Source of the DNA: Streptomyces sp. NBC_00094
Lineage (GTDB): Bacteria > Actinomycetota > Actinomycetes > Streptomycetales > Streptomycetaceae
DNA length: 64,000 bases
Direction of reading: 5' to 3'
Assembly (NCBI RefSeq): GCF_026343125.1
Contig: NZ_JAPEMB010000001.1
Coordinates: 744,001 to 808,000 of the forward strand
This document shows, piece by piece, positions 49,500-58,922 of this stretch. How positions within the stretch are numbered: the stretch's first letter is position 1; each line of letters starts with the position of its first letter. A program made the translations under genes and the position numbers. Below the pieces are notes generated by a model. The model made no database searches and was not told where the DNA came from. It worked only from the letters and a program-made list of their open reading frames with translations.

Positions 49500-50384
49500 A
49501 TGGAGATAGGCATCGCACTGCCCCAGTACGGCACCCACGCCCGCGCCGACCGCATCGCGGCCTTCGCGCGGGACGCCGAGGACGCCGGGTTCGACGCGTT
49601 CTGGGTCGGCGACCGCGCCCTGACCCCGGTCGCCCCCAGCGACCTCTATCCGGGACACACCCCGGAGAACCCGTACCCCCACCAGTACAAGACCTTCCTC
49701 GACCCGTTGACCGTGCTCACCGTCGCCGCCGGCGCGACTTCCCGCGCCCGGCTCGGCATGAGCACCCTCAACGGCCCCTGGTATCCGCCGGCCCTGCTAG
49801 CCCGCTCCCTCACCTCGCTCGATCAGGTCAGCGGTGGACGCCTCGACGTCGGCCTCGGCATCGGCTGGCTGCGGGACGAGTACACCGCCGTCGGCGCCGA
49901 CTTCGGCCGGCGCGGCGCTCTCCTCGACGAGCTGCTCGACGTCCTCCACGGCTTCTGGACCCAGGCGGAGTTCGGCCACGAGGGACCCCACTGGACGATC
50001 CCCGTCTCGTATGTCGGCCTTCGCCCCGTCCAGCCCGCGGGACCGCCCGTCTATCTCGGCGGCTTCAGCCCGGCGGCTCTGCGCCGGGTCGGGTGCCGGG
50101 CGGCCGGCTGGGTCGGCGCCGTCCTGCCGCCGGGGGCGGCCGAGGGCCTGTGGGACGTGGCGCGGCGAGCCGCCGAGGAGGCGGGCCGCGACCCGGGGAC
50201 GCTGCGTCGGCAGATCCGGCACAACCCCGCGCCCGGCGCCACGGCGGACGCGATCGCCGCCGTCCTCGCGGGCGTGCGGGACACCGGCGCCGACGGCTGC
50301 TTCATCGACCTCCAGCAGTCGGTCGACTCGCCCGACGAGGCCTTGGAGCTCGGGACCAAGGTCCTGGGCCTGCTGCGGGGCTGA
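49500..50384 (+). CDS. LLM-class F420-type oxidoreductase
   Basis: The 294-residue luciferase-like protein reads MEIGIALPQYGTHARADRIA, DAFWVGDRALTPVAPSDLYP, RLGMSTLNGPWYPPALLARS, RLDVGLGIGWLRDEYTAVGA and PVYLGGFSPAALRRVGCRA. The pattern is that of the F420-dependent LLM group. Substrate is unknown. It is followed by two hairpin terminators. It is not related in place to the lantibiotic LLM protein. Confidence 0.88.
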   Translation: MEIGIALPQYGTHARADRIAAFARDAEDAGFDAFWVGDRALTPVAPSDLYPGHTPENPYPHQYKTFLDPLTVLTVAAGATSRARLGMSTLNGPWYPPALLARSLTSLDQVSGGRLDVGLGIGWLRDEYTAVGADFGRRGALLDELLDVLHGFWTQAEFGHEGPHWTIPVSYVGLRPVQPAGPPVYLGGFSPAALRRVGCRAAGWVGAVLPPGAAEGLWDVARRAAEEAGRDPGTLRRQIRHNPAPGATADAIAAVLAGVRDTGADGCFIDLQQSVDSPDEALELGTKVLGLLRG

Positions 50385-50390
50385 GCACGG

Positions 50391-50421
50391 CGGAGGGGCC
50401 CTGACGTCGGGTGCCCCTCCG
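50391..50421. terminator. Terminator hairpin after the LLM gene
   Basis: Arms 50391-50399 and 50413-50421 (CGGAGGGGC and complement) lie seven bases after the stop of the oxidoreductase. A nine-pair GC stem; a likely transcription end. Confidence 0.65.
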
Positions 50422-50482
50422 TGAATCGGGTACGACACAGAGCGCGACCCCAAGGCTGCCGTCGCCCGGTCGGCACGGAAGA

Positions 50483-50514
50483 AGGTGGCCCTCCCCTGGC
50501 GCGGAGGGCCACCT
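50483..50514. terminator. Second hairpin between convergent genes
   Basis: Arms 50483-50494 and 50503-50514 (AGGTGGCCCTCC and complement) form twelve perfect pairs with an eight-base loop. It lies between the plus-strand oxidoreductase and the minus-strand protease and can serve both. Confidence 0.65.
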
Positions 50515-50583
50515 CCCGGTGGTTCACCGGCGTGCGGCCGTCACGCCGGGCGGTGGTGCGAGCCGTGATACGGCATGTGGTGC

Positions 50584-50624
50584 GGGCGGTGGTGCGGCCT
50601 GGGGTCCGGGCCGCACCACCGCCC
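50584..50624. terminator. Terminator hairpin of the S8 protease
   Basis: Sixteen perfect pairs (50584-50599 with 50609-50624; GGGCGGTGGTGCGGCC) lie 19 bases after the protease stop (minus strand, 50643). Copies of GTGGTGCG surround it. Confidence 0.75.
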
Positions 50625-50642
50625 AGTGGTGCGACGGTGTCG

Positions 50643-51842
50643 CTACGGGGCGACCTTCAGCAGCTTGTTGGCGGTGCCGGAGGAGGGGTTCTTGATGGCG
50701 TCCGCGGTGGCCGCCCCGGTCAGCGCGGCGGCGGTGTCGGCGGGCGTCGCGGACGGGTTGGCCGCCAGGTACAGGACGGCGGCGCCCGCCACGTGCGGGG
50801 CGGCCATGGATGTGCCGGAGATCGTCTTGGTGCCGGTGTCGCTGTCGTTCCAGGCGGAGGTGATGTCCGAGCCGGGCGCGTACAGGTCGACCACCGCGCC
50901 GAAGTTCGAGAAGTCCGACTGCTCGTCGTCCTTGGTGCTGGACGCCACGGTGAGCGCCTCCGGTACCCGGGACGGCGAGCCCTGCCCGGCGTCGGAGGAC
51001 TCGTTGCCGGCGGCGACCGCGAAGGTCACACCGGAGTCGATGGCCCGCTTGACCGCCGCGTCCAGCGCCTCGTCGGCGCCGCCGCCGAGGCTCATGTTCG
51101 CGACCGAGGGCCCGGAGTGGTTCCGGGTGACCCAGTCGATGCCCGCCACGACCTGTTCGGTGGTGCCGGAGCCGTTGTCGTCCAGGACGCGAACGGCGAC
51201 GACCTTGGCCTTCTTGGCGACGCCGTGGGAGGTGCCGGCGATGGTTCCCGCGACGTGGGTGCCGTGACCGTTGCCGTCGTCGGCGGTGTTGTCGTTGTCC
51301 ACGGCGTCGAAGCCGTGGACGGCCCGGCCGCCGAAGTCCTGGTGCGAGATCCGTACGCCGGTGTCGATGACGTAGGCGGTCACGCCCTCGCCGCCGTTGT
51401 CGGGGTAGGTGTACTTCTGGTCGCCCGCCGTGTCGGCCTGGTCGATCCGGTCCAGGCCCCAGGACGGGGGCTTCTCCTGCGTCTCGTTGATGCTGAACCG
51501 CTTGTTCTGGACGACCGTCCCGACGGCGGGGTCGGCGGCGAGGCGCTTGGCCTCCTCGACGCTGAGGCCGGACGCGGAGAAGCCGTTGACCTCGGAGCCG
51601 TAGGAGCGCACGAGTGTGCCGCCGTACTTCTTCGCGAGGTCCGCCTTGTTCGCGGATGCGTCGAGGATGACGACGAAGCTGCCGGCGACGGCACCCGGGG
51701 CGCCGAGACCGTGCACGGTCCCTTCGGCCGGGGCTGCCGCCCCGGCAATGTTGCTCGCGAACAGCGCCACAGTGGCAGTGCCTGCCACACCAGCGGCTAT
51801 GGCCGCGTGACGAAGACCGTGGGATCGCTTGTGAGTTGCCAT
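50643..51842 (-). CDS. Secreted S8 subtilisin-like protease with I9 propeptide
   Basis: The 399-residue preproenzyme has a signal peptide (HAAIAAGVAGTATVALFASN), an inhibitor I9-type propeptide (FVVILDASANKADLAKKYGG, VNGFSASGL) and a peptidase S8 domain with the Asp-His-Ser triad: AYVIDTGVRISHQDF, DGNGHGTHVAGTIAG, and ISGTSMAAPHVAGAA. The oxyanion Asn lies in AAGNESSD. This is the SAM-P45/StmPr-like extracellular type. Its promoter side (51843-52070) has no gene. The I9 domain keeps the enzyme inactive until autocatalysis. Confidence 0.93.
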   Translation of the reverse strand: MATHKRSHGLRHAAIAAGVAGTATVALFASNIAGAAAPAEGTVHGLGAPGAVAGSFVVILDASANKADLAKKYGGTLVRSYGSEVNGFSASGLSVEEAKRLAADPAVGTVVQNKRFSINETQEKPPSWGLDRIDQADTAGDQKYTYPDNGGEGVTAYVIDTGVRISHQDFGGRAVHGFDAVDNDNTADDGNGHGTHVAGTIAGTSHGVAKKAKVVAVRVLDDNGSGTTEQVVAGIDWVTRNHSGPSVANMSLGGGADEALDAAVKRAIDSGVTFAVAAGNESSDAGQGSPSRVPEALTVASSTKDDEQSDFSNFGAVVDLYAPGSDITSAWNDSDTGTKTISGTSMAAPHVAGAAVLYLAANPSATPADTAAALTGAATADAIKNPSSGTANKLLKVAP

Positions 51843-52067
51843 GAAAGGGGATCTCTCCTCGTGTTGACGTGTGGGGCGTCAAACGTTCGAGAGAACCCTG
51901 TGCGGGTTGGCAGGAGCAAATCAAGAGCGAACCCGGGGTTCGGACTTATTCAGCAACGTTTCTTAATGATCTCTCCGCATCCTCTCCACGCCGCACACGC
52001 CGTCTGGCGAACTCCTGCCTGAAATGGGCACGTTCTCGCTCCGCCACACGACGGCCGGGGCTGCCCT

Positions 52068-52530
52068 CCGCCGCGGTCACGCCCCTTCGATCCGTTGCGC
52101 CGGCGCCGGGCCCTGTCCCGCCGCCTCGGGGACATCGCGGCCCGGTTGCTCCGCGTCGAAGCGGTCCGCCTCTACCACGACAACATCCTGTCCAAAGAGC
52201 CCGGTTGTGGCCGCACCCCCCGGCATCGTGACGGCGACCACTGTCCCCTGGACTCCCCCGCGGTGGTGACCTCGTGGGTCCCCCTGTACGACATCCCGAC
52301 GGAGATGGGCCCGTTGGCCTGCCTGGCACGGCAGTTGACCCCAGCGGCACTCCACGCCCTACCTGCGTCTCCCCAGGAGCGGTCGTACGACGAACACGTT
52401 GCCGGTGAGATCCGCGCGGCGGGCGCGGTTCCCGATACGAGCCCGTACGCCATGAAGGACGACCCGGATGCCTCTCCGCTCACGCCCGTTCGAGCGGCGG
52501 ATCACACGGAGCCGAGGCTGGGTGGCACCG
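52068..52530 (+). pseudogene. Decayed phytanoyl-CoA dioxygenase-like gene
   Basis: The frame reads RRLGDIAARLLRVEAVRLYH, DNILSKEPGCGRTPRHRDGD, PLDSPAVVTSWVPLYDIPTE and MGPLACLARQ. HxD (HRD) is the iron site of PhyH-type 2-oxoglutarate dioxygenases and VRLYHDN..KEPG..TPxHxDG is characteristic. After about residue 90 the sequence loses similarity; no second His or Arg region is seen, and the 5' end has no start in frame. So it is a fragment. It lies between two functional genes. Confidence 0.6.
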
Positions 52531-52706
52531 CCCAACCGCGGCTCCTCGCCGGGCGGTCGTCCCTCACCACTCCGGACCGGTGGGAGCGCCCGACAACCGC
52601 GGCCGGTCCGGTCCTGGCGACGGGATCGAGGCCCACCCGCTCACCACCCGTCCGCCTGCACCAGGCGCCAGGACCGCTCCGGCCACGCGGCAGAGGAAGC
52701 GCGGCT

Positions 52707-53609
52707 TCAGACTGCCGGCGCCCCGCCGTCCACGGGGACACCCAGTCGGCCGGCCAGGGTGGTCAGGGTCGGCCCCAGAGGAAGAGCGACCCGGGCGACG
52801 GCGTGCCGGTCGCCCCGTGTGGGGTCCCGGTTGACGATCAGCACCGGCTTCCCCGTCTGGGCCGCCTGGCGGACGAACCGCAGCCCGGACATCACCGTCA
52901 GCGAGGAGCCCAGGACCAGGAGCGAGGTCGCCGCATCGACCAGTTCTCGGCAGTACTCGACCCGCTGCGGCGGAACGGCCTCGCCGAAGAACACCACGTC
53001 CGGTTTGAGGATGCCGCCGCACGCGGAGCAGGGCACCACGGAGAAGTCCCCGACCTGCTCGTCGGTGAGGTCGGCGTCGCCGTCCGGATTCAGTCCGGCG
53101 GCCACCGGCGCGAACCCCGGGTTGGCCTCCTCCAGTCGCCGGGCGAGTTCCCGGCGCGAGCCTGAGGCACCACAGGAGAGGCAGACGACCCTGCCCAGGC
53201 TTCCGTGGAGCTCCACCACGCCCTCGCTGCCGGCGGCGTGGTGCAGGCCGTCGACGTTCTGGGTGATCACACCCGAGAGCAGACCGTGCCGCCCGAACGC
53301 CGTCACAGCCCGATGCCCGGCGTTGGGCTGCGCCCGGCCGAACGTGCGCCAGCCGAGGTGACTGCGCGCCCAGTACCGGCGCCGGGCCCCGGCGCCGGCC
53401 GTGAACTCCTGATAGGTCATCGGCGTATGCCGCCGCAGGCTCCCGCCCTCACCCCGATAGTCGGGGATGCCCGACTCCGTGGACATGCCCGCCCCGCTGA
53501 GCACCAGCACACCGCCGGCCCTCAGCACCTCGGCGACCGGCTCGGGATCCGTGATGCCTGGCGGCAGATCCTGGGGCGGAGTCCAGCTCAGAGTGGGGCG
53601 CATGCGCAT
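52707..53609 (-). CDS. Sir2-family NAD-dependent deacylase
   Basis: The 300-residue product shows GAGMSTESGIPDYRGEGGSL, TQNVDGLHHAAGSEGVVELH with the catalytic His, and the zinc site CLSCG...CSACGG (Cys-x2-Cys twice). The NAD-binding end VLGSSLTVMSG and PVLIVNRDP complete the fold. Sirtuins use NAD to remove acyl groups from lysine. A GTG/ATG pair near the start gives MRMRPTLSWTPPQDLPPG. It is not in an obvious operon. Confidence 0.93.
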   Translation of the reverse strand: MRMRPTLSWTPPQDLPPGITDPEPVAEVLRAGGVLVLSGAGMSTESGIPDYRGEGGSLRRHTPMTYQEFTAGAGARRRYWARSHLGWRTFGRAQPNAGHRAVTAFGRHGLLSGVITQNVDGLHHAAGSEGVVELHGSLGRVVCLSCGASGSRRELARRLEEANPGFAPVAAGLNPDGDADLTDEQVGDFSVVPCSACGGILKPDVVFFGEAVPPQRVEYCRELVDAATSLLVLGSSLTVMSGLRFVRQAAQTGKPVLIVNRDPTRGDRHAVARVALPLGPTLTTLAGRLGVPVDGGAPAV

Positions 53610-53843
53610 GCCGCCAGGATACGGAACGGGCCCGACAGCGACACGGGCCACGACCCCCGCGGAGCCGATGGCAACCGAAGGCCTCCTGCCACGGACGGGA
53701 GCGCACACGGCCTGCGAGGAAGGCGACAGCTTGCCCGACATCGCATTTCTGTCCGGTGCGTCCGGGGGCGCCCGCCAGCAGGGCGTCAGCGTTTGTCACA
53801 CTGCTGACTGCGCTGTCATCGCGGGACCGGGAAGGAGACGACG

Positions 53844-54791
53844 GTGGGACTGGAAGAGCTCGGACTCACGGCGGAAGAGGCTGCCGTCTACCGTGCGCTC
53901 GTCGCCGTTCCTTCGGCGCAAGGGTCAGATGTCGCCGACGCGGCGCGACTGCCCCGGGAGCGAACCGACGGGGCCCTGAGTTCCTTGCTGGACCGGGGCA
54001 TGGTGACTCTTGGCGGTGAGGGGGACGGGCGGTTCGCGGCGGCCCATCCGGCCGTCGCCCTCGGTGGCGAGCTCGTCGCGCATCGCGAACGCCTGGAGCA
54101 CGCCGAGCTGACCGTCGCCCAGCTCGTGGAGACCTACCGTGCCGCCTCTGTCGACCGGGTCCAGCGTGAGCTGCTGGAGGTCGTCGAGGGCACCGAAGCC
54201 ATTCGCAGGTGCTATCTCCAGATCCAGCTCTCGGCCCGGGAGGGTCTCGACATCCTGTCTGCCGGCGAACCCCGTGCGGTCACGCCGGACGACAGCGAGG
54301 AGGTGACCGTCATGAGTCGCGACGTGCGGGTGCGCGCCGTCGTCGACCAGGGGTTCCTCAAGCTGCCCGGAGCCGCCGGCCATCTGAACCGGTCCCTCGC
54401 CGACGGCGTGCATGTTCGTACCGTCGCCGAGGTGCCGTGCAAACTCATCGTCGCCGACGGCGAGGTGGCGATGCTGCCGCTGTCCGGCCGAGGCGTCGAG
54501 GTGGACCCGGCGGTCGTGCTGCGCGGTGGCCTCGCCCACGTCGCCCGCGAACTGTTCGAGCAGGTGTGGGAACGCGCCCACCCCTACCAGGATCCGGACC
54601 CGGCGATCGACCCGTCGGACGTCCACATTCTCCGCCTGCTGCTCGCCGGACTGACCGACACGGCGGTCGCGGGCCAGCTGGACATGTCGGTCCGCACTCT
54701 CCAGCGCCGACTCAAGGTCCTCATGGCCCAGGCCGGCGCGACCACGCGCATGCAGCTGGGCTGGCACGCACGGCATCACGACTGGGTCTGA
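53844..54791 (+). CDS. TrmB/LuxR-type transcriptional regulator
   Basis: The 315-residue protein starts GLEELGLTAEEAAVYRALV, a TrmB-like winged helix, carries a sensor part (LQIQLSAREGLDIL, VMSRDVRVRAVVDQGFLK, HVRTVAEVPCKLIVADGE) and ends in a LuxR-type helix-turn-helix (LRLLLAGLTDTAVAGQLDMS, VRTLQRRLKVLMAQAGA). It belongs to the same family as the regulators at 17274 and 18110. Start is a GTG with GGAGACGACG upstream. A palindrome upstream of the large protease at 55150 is a candidate target. Confidence 0.85.
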   Translation: MGLEELGLTAEEAAVYRALVAVPSAQGSDVADAARLPRERTDGALSSLLDRGMVTLGGEGDGRFAAAHPAVALGGELVAHRERLEHAELTVAQLVETYRAASVDRVQRELLEVVEGTEAIRRCYLQIQLSAREGLDILSAGEPRAVTPDDSEEVTVMSRDVRVRAVVDQGFLKLPGAAGHLNRSLADGVHVRTVAEVPCKLIVADGEVAMLPLSGRGVEVDPAVVLRGGLAHVARELFEQVWERAHPYQDPDPAIDPSDVHILRLLLAGLTDTAVAGQLDMSVRTLQRRLKVLMAQAGATTRMQLGWHARHHDWV

Positions 54792-55149
54792 AGGGCTCCG
54801 CACGCGGTGTTCGGCGACCGGATCACCTTCCGGGCACACCGACTCGTACGGATCCTCGGCGACCGGCGGACGGTGAGCGGCCGACGCCCCCGCGCGGCGC
54901 GACCCCGGCGGGGGCCGAGCCGATACGTGGCCCGGGACTGCCGTACGCGGCCGTACCCGGTCGCGATGCCCGCATCCCGAACTCGGACAGCAGCACCTGA
55001 CCGCGGTTCCACCGAGCGTCCCGCTCCGGTCACAGGCGGTCCGATCGCCACCTCTCCGCCGTCACCTGGGTGTCGTACTTCCGACGTGTCGGAAGTACGA
55101 CACCGCGTCAGGGGTGCGGCGGAGGCGGTGACTCCGGTAGACCGCTGGC
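54792..55149. promoter_or_regulatory. Promoter region of the large S8 protease
   Basis: 358 bases between the regulator and the protease. Its main feature is the 36-base palindrome at 55069-55104, about 45 bases before the protease ATG. Otherwise no gene or repeat is seen. Confidence 0.5.
55069..55104. promoter_or_regulatory. Perfect 17-bp palindrome with 2-base centre
   Basis: Arms 55069-55085 and 55088-55104 (core TCGTACTTCCGAC) are complementary with a GT centre. It sits 45 bases upstream of the ATG at 55150, where operators or extended -10 regions lie. A dimeric regulator is expected to bind; the TrmB/LuxR-type protein just upstream is the nearest candidate. It is too close to the start to be a terminator for the upstream gene alone. 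Confidence 0.7.
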
Positions 55150-58100
55150 ATGAACCTGATACCCAGACGCCGCTCCGTGCTGGCCGCGACCGCCACCGCG
55201 CTCGCGATCAGCGGCGGGCTGCTGCTGCCTCCCACCGCGGCGACCGCCGAGGCGACCGCGCAGCCGTCGGCGAAGGCAGGCGCCGACGCGCCTACGTACG
55301 ACATCACCCTGGTCACCGGCGACAAGGTCCACTACACGGACCTGCCCGGTGCCGACGACGTGGTCACCGTCGACCCCGCGCCCGGCACCGGCGCCGTCCA
55401 CGTCCAGCGCAACGGCGACGACACCTACGTCATCCCGCGCCAGGCGATGTCCCTGCTCGCCGCTGACAAGCTCGACCAGCGGCTGTTCAACGTCACCGCC
55501 CTCGTCGAGATGGGGTACGACGACAAGCGCTCCGGCGGCATCCCGGTGATCGCCACCGGCACCACCGCCCGCTCCGCCAAGCCTCTCACCGCCCCCGTCG
55601 GCAGCGGCCGGGTGCGCGAGCTGCGCAGCATCAACGCCAAGGCCATGAAGGCCGAGTCCGACGAGGCACGCGCCTTCTGGCGGGACCTGGCGCCGACCGC
55701 CGCGTCCGGCGTTGCCAGGACGCTGGACAACGGTGTCACCAAGCTGTGGCTCGACGGCCGGGTGCGCGCCTCGCTCAGTGAGTCCGTCGCGCAGATCGGC
55801 GCGACGCAGGCCTGGGCCAAGGGCTTCGACGGCCGGGGCGTCAAGATCGCGGTGCTGGACACCGGCATCGACGCGACCCACCCGGACATGAAAGACCGGA
55901 TCGTCGCGAGCAAGAGCTTCATCACCGGCGAGGAGGCGGACGACAAGAACGGCCACGGCACGCACGTCGCCTCCACCATCGCCGGCAGCGGCGCCGCCTC
56001 GGCCGGCGCCAAGAAGGGCGTCGCGCCCGGCGCGGACCTCATCATCGGCAAGGTGCTCTCCAACTCCGGCTACGGCCCGGACTCCGGTGTCATCAAGGGC
56101 ATGGAGTGGGCGAAGGCACAGGGCGCCGACATCGTCTCCATGAGCCTCGGCGGCGGCAGCTCCGACGGCAACGATCCCATCTCGCAGGCCGTCAACACAC
56201 TGTCCGCCAACGGCGGTCCGCTGTACGTCATCGCCGCCGGCAACGCGGGCGGCGCGGGCACGGTCGGCGCCCCGGGCGCCGCCGCCTCCGCGCTCACCGT
56301 CGCCGCGGTCGACAAGTCCGATGTGCGTGCCTCCTTCTCCAGCCAGGGCCCGCTGACCAACAGCTACGGCCTGAAGCCGGACATCTCCGCGCCCGGCGTC
56401 GCGATCTCCGCCGCCGCCTCGCAGTCCGTGCCGGGCTGGACGGGCGGCATGTACCGCTCGATGAACGGCACCTCGATGGCCACGCCGCACGTCGCCGGCG
56501 CCGCGGCCATCGTCAAGCAGGCGCACCCCGACTGGGACGGGGCTCGCATCAAGGACGCGCTGATGTCCAGCTCGAAGAAGCTGGACGCCTACAAGCCGTA
56601 CTCGATGGGCACCGGCCGCGTCGACCTCGTGAACGCCCTGGACTCCACCATCGAGGCCACGGGCTCCGTCCCGGCCGCCGTCTACAAGTGGCCGCACGCC
56701 GCCGCGAAGCCCACCGAGCGCTCCCTCACCTACCGCAACACGGGCACCGCGGACGTCACCCTCCATCTGACGACCGGCACCCCGAGCCCGGCGTACACGC
56801 TCTCCGCCTCGTCCGTCACCGTCCCCGCGGGCGGCACCGTCGACGTAAGGCTCACGCTGGACCCGACGAACGTCGCGGCCGACACGTCGTTCTCCGGCCA
56901 GGTCGTCGCCACCGACGCCGCCACCGGCAAGGTCGCCGCGCACACCGGCTACGCGCTCCACAAGGAGCGTGAGCTGTACGACTTCACGATCAAGCTGAAG
57001 GGCCGGGACGGCAAGCCCGTCACGGACACCGTGGCCCTGACCTGGGCGGGCAACACCATCCCCGCGCAGATCACCGTCGATGGCGAGCGCACCCTGCGCC
57101 TGCCCCCCGGCACGTACTCGACCTGGGCCTGGATGGACGTCCCCGGGGACAAGCCCGACTCCAAGGGCCTGGCGATTGTCTCCGACCCCGAGACCGTGAT
57201 GACCGACGGCCCGGCGACCGCCGAGCTGGACGCCTCGAAGACCAACCGGTCCTACGCCGTCACCCCGCGGGAGACCGAGGTCTCCCAGACCATCGTGCGT
57301 CAGCAGTACAGCTATGCCGGCGGCCGCGGCGGCATCAACGAGTCCAGTGTGGTGACGCCCTCCTACGACAGCGTCTACCTCGGCGCGGTCCCCGAGGTGG
57401 CCGTCGGCACCCTCCGGCTGAGCACGCACTGGCGGATGCGTGAGAAGTCGCTCGACGCCACGACCGGCGTGGGCGGCTCCGTCGAGATCGCGCCGCAGAG
57501 CGGTGGCGTCCGCAAGGACGGCACCCGCCTGTTGCGCACCGTCTACGCCGGAGCCGGAGCGCCCGCCGACTACGCGGGCCTCAACGCCGAGGGCAAGGCC
57601 GTCATCGTCGACCGGACCGACGCCGTCAAGCCCCTCGACAGGGCGAAGGCAGCCGCCGAAGCCGGCGCCGCCATGCTCATCGTCGTCAACGACGGCCGCG
57701 GCCGGCTGTACGAGGGCTACCCGGGCGACCACGGCCTGTCCGTGGCCAGCGTGATGAACGGCCAGGGCCAGGAGCTGATCCGGCAGGCCAAGAGCGGCCT
57801 GGGCGTGCTCCACATCAAGGAGAAGCTGGTCCCCGGCTACCGCTACGACCTGCTCCAGTCGTACGCGGGCGGCGTCCCGGACCGCGCCCTGCGCTACGCC
57901 CCGTCCCATGAGGAGCTGGCGGAGGTGAAGAGCACCTTCTACCAGGCCGTCAAGGGCAACTCCCTGGGCGGTGGCGGCCGTTACTTCCTGCCGGGTGGCG
58001 CTCCCGGAGTCGGCCTGGACGAGTACCAGAGCTACCCGTACACCGGCACGAGCTATGTCAGCGAGACCCCCGAGGACAGCTCCTGGTACGAGGGGTTCTG

Positions 58101-58872
58101 GCTGGCCCGCACCGACGGCCCCGGCAACCTGCTCGACGAGCGCAGCCCCAAGCTCACCTACCAGGCGGGCCGGCGCTATCGGAGCGAGTGGTTCAAGCCG
58201 GTGCAGGCCCCCCGCCTCGGTTCGGGCTACTGGGTCCCGTTCCGCGGCAAGTCCAACACCGTCCAGTGGAACGTCCCGCTCTGGTCGGGCAGTGGCGCGG
58301 GCCACGCCGCCAGCGCCACGTCCCAGTACGACGGCAGCGTCAGCAGCGCCCTGTACCAGGGCGACACGCTGCTGAAGTCGACCCCGAGCCAGTCGGGTTC
58401 GGCCTTCGGTCTGCGGCCGGAGAAACTACCGTACCGCCTGGTGATCGACGCCACCCGGCCCGCCGAGGAGTTCGCGACCTCCCTTAGCACGCACACCGAG
58501 CTGGGCTTCGGCTCGAAGTACCCGGCCGAGGGGGAGGCGTGGCAGAAGGAGATCGAGCTGCTGAACCTCACCTATGACGTCGACACCGACCTCGAAGGCT
58601 CGGTGCGGTCCGGACAGCGGGTGGACCTGGACCTCGGCTCGACCACCTACCCCGGCGGGATCAAGGCCACGAAGGCCGCGCTGGAGGTGTCGTACGACGA
58701 CGGCGCGACCTGGCAGCGGGTAGAGCTGGACAAGCGGGCCGACGGCCGCTGGTCCGCGGAGCTCCGCACCCCACGCACGCCCGGCGGCTCCGTGTCGCTG
58801 CGAGCGTCCGCCGAGGGCCCGGACGGGCTGTGGATCAAGCAGGACGTGATCCGGGCGTTCGGCCTGAAGTAA
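55150..58872 (+). CDS. Large secreted S8 serine protease with PA domain
   Basis: The 1240-residue preproenzyme has a twin-arginine-like start (MNLIPRRRSVLAATATALAI) and hydrophobic signal. A propeptide region (about 45-210) is followed by the S8 catalytic domain: AVLDTGIDATHPDM, DKNGHGTHVASTIAG, and MNGTSMATPHVAGAA. The oxyanion Asn lies in IAAGNAGGAG. After this come a beta-sandwich portion (HLTTGTPSPAYTLSASSVTV), a PA-like insert (AEGKAVIVDRTDAVKPLDR, AAMLIVVNDGRG) and long C-terminal beta domains ending VSLRASAEGPDGLWIKQDVI. Proteases of this size in streptomycetes are extracellular and degrade protein. A GGAGGCGG element precedes the start. Confidence 0.93.
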   Translation: MNLIPRRRSVLAATATALAISGGLLLPPTAATAEATAQPSAKAGADAPTYDITLVTGDKVHYTDLPGADDVVTVDPAPGTGAVHVQRNGDDTYVIPRQAMSLLAADKLDQRLFNVTALVEMGYDDKRSGGIPVIATGTTARSAKPLTAPVGSGRVRELRSINAKAMKAESDEARAFWRDLAPTAASGVARTLDNGVTKLWLDGRVRASLSESVAQIGATQAWAKGFDGRGVKIAVLDTGIDATHPDMKDRIVASKSFITGEEADDKNGHGTHVASTIAGSGAASAGAKKGVAPGADLIIGKVLSNSGYGPDSGVIKGMEWAKAQGADIVSMSLGGGSSDGNDPISQAVNTLSANGGPLYVIAAGNAGGAGTVGAPGAAASALTVAAVDKSDVRASFSSQGPLTNSYGLKPDISAPGVAISAAASQSVPGWTGGMYRSMNGTSMATPHVAGAAAIVKQAHPDWDGARIKDALMSSSKKLDAYKPYSMGTGRVDLVNALDSTIEATGSVPAAVYKWPHAAAKPTERSLTYRNTGTADVTLHLTTGTPSPAYTLSASSVTVPAGGTVDVRLTLDPTNVAADTSFSGQVVATDAATGKVAAHTGYALHKERELYDFTIKLKGRDGKPVTDTVALTWAGNTIPAQITVDGERTLRLPPGTYSTWAWMDVPGDKPDSKGLAIVSDPETVMTDGPATAELDASKTNRSYAVTPRETEVSQTIVRQQYSYAGGRGGINESSVVTPSYDSVYLGAVPEVAVGTLRLSTHWRMREKSLDATTGVGGSVEIAPQSGGVRKDGTRLLRTVYAGAGAPADYAGLNAEGKAVIVDRTDAVKPLDRAKAAAEAGAAMLIVVNDGRGRLYEGYPGDHGLSVASVMNGQGQELIRQAKSGLGVLHIKEKLVPGYRYDLLQSYAGGVPDRALRYAPSHEELAEVKSTFYQAVKGNSLGGGGRYFLPGGAPGVGLDEYQSYPYTGTSYVSETPEDSSWYEGFWLARTDGPGNLLDERSPKLTYQAGRRYRSEWFKPVQAPRLGSGYWVPFRGKSNTVQWNVPLWSGSGAGHAASATSQYDGSVSSALYQGDTLLKSTPSQSGSAFGLRPEKLPYRLVIDATRPAEEFATSLSTHTELGFGSKYPAEGEAWQKEIELLNLTYDVDTDLEGSVRSGQRVDLDLGSTTYPGGIKATKAALEVSYDDGATWQRVELDKRADGRWSAELRTPRTPGGSVSLRASAEGPDGLWIKQDVIRAFGLK

Positions 58873-58882
58873 CCCCGAAACC

Positions 58883-58922
58883 CCATGACCGCGGCACCTC
58901 CCGCCAGGCGCCGCGGTCATGG
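58883..58922. terminator. Terminator of the large protease gene
   Basis: Thirteen perfect pairs (58883-58895 with 58910-58922; CCATGACCGCGGC) and a 14-base loop begin eleven bases after the protease stop. Confidence 0.8.
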
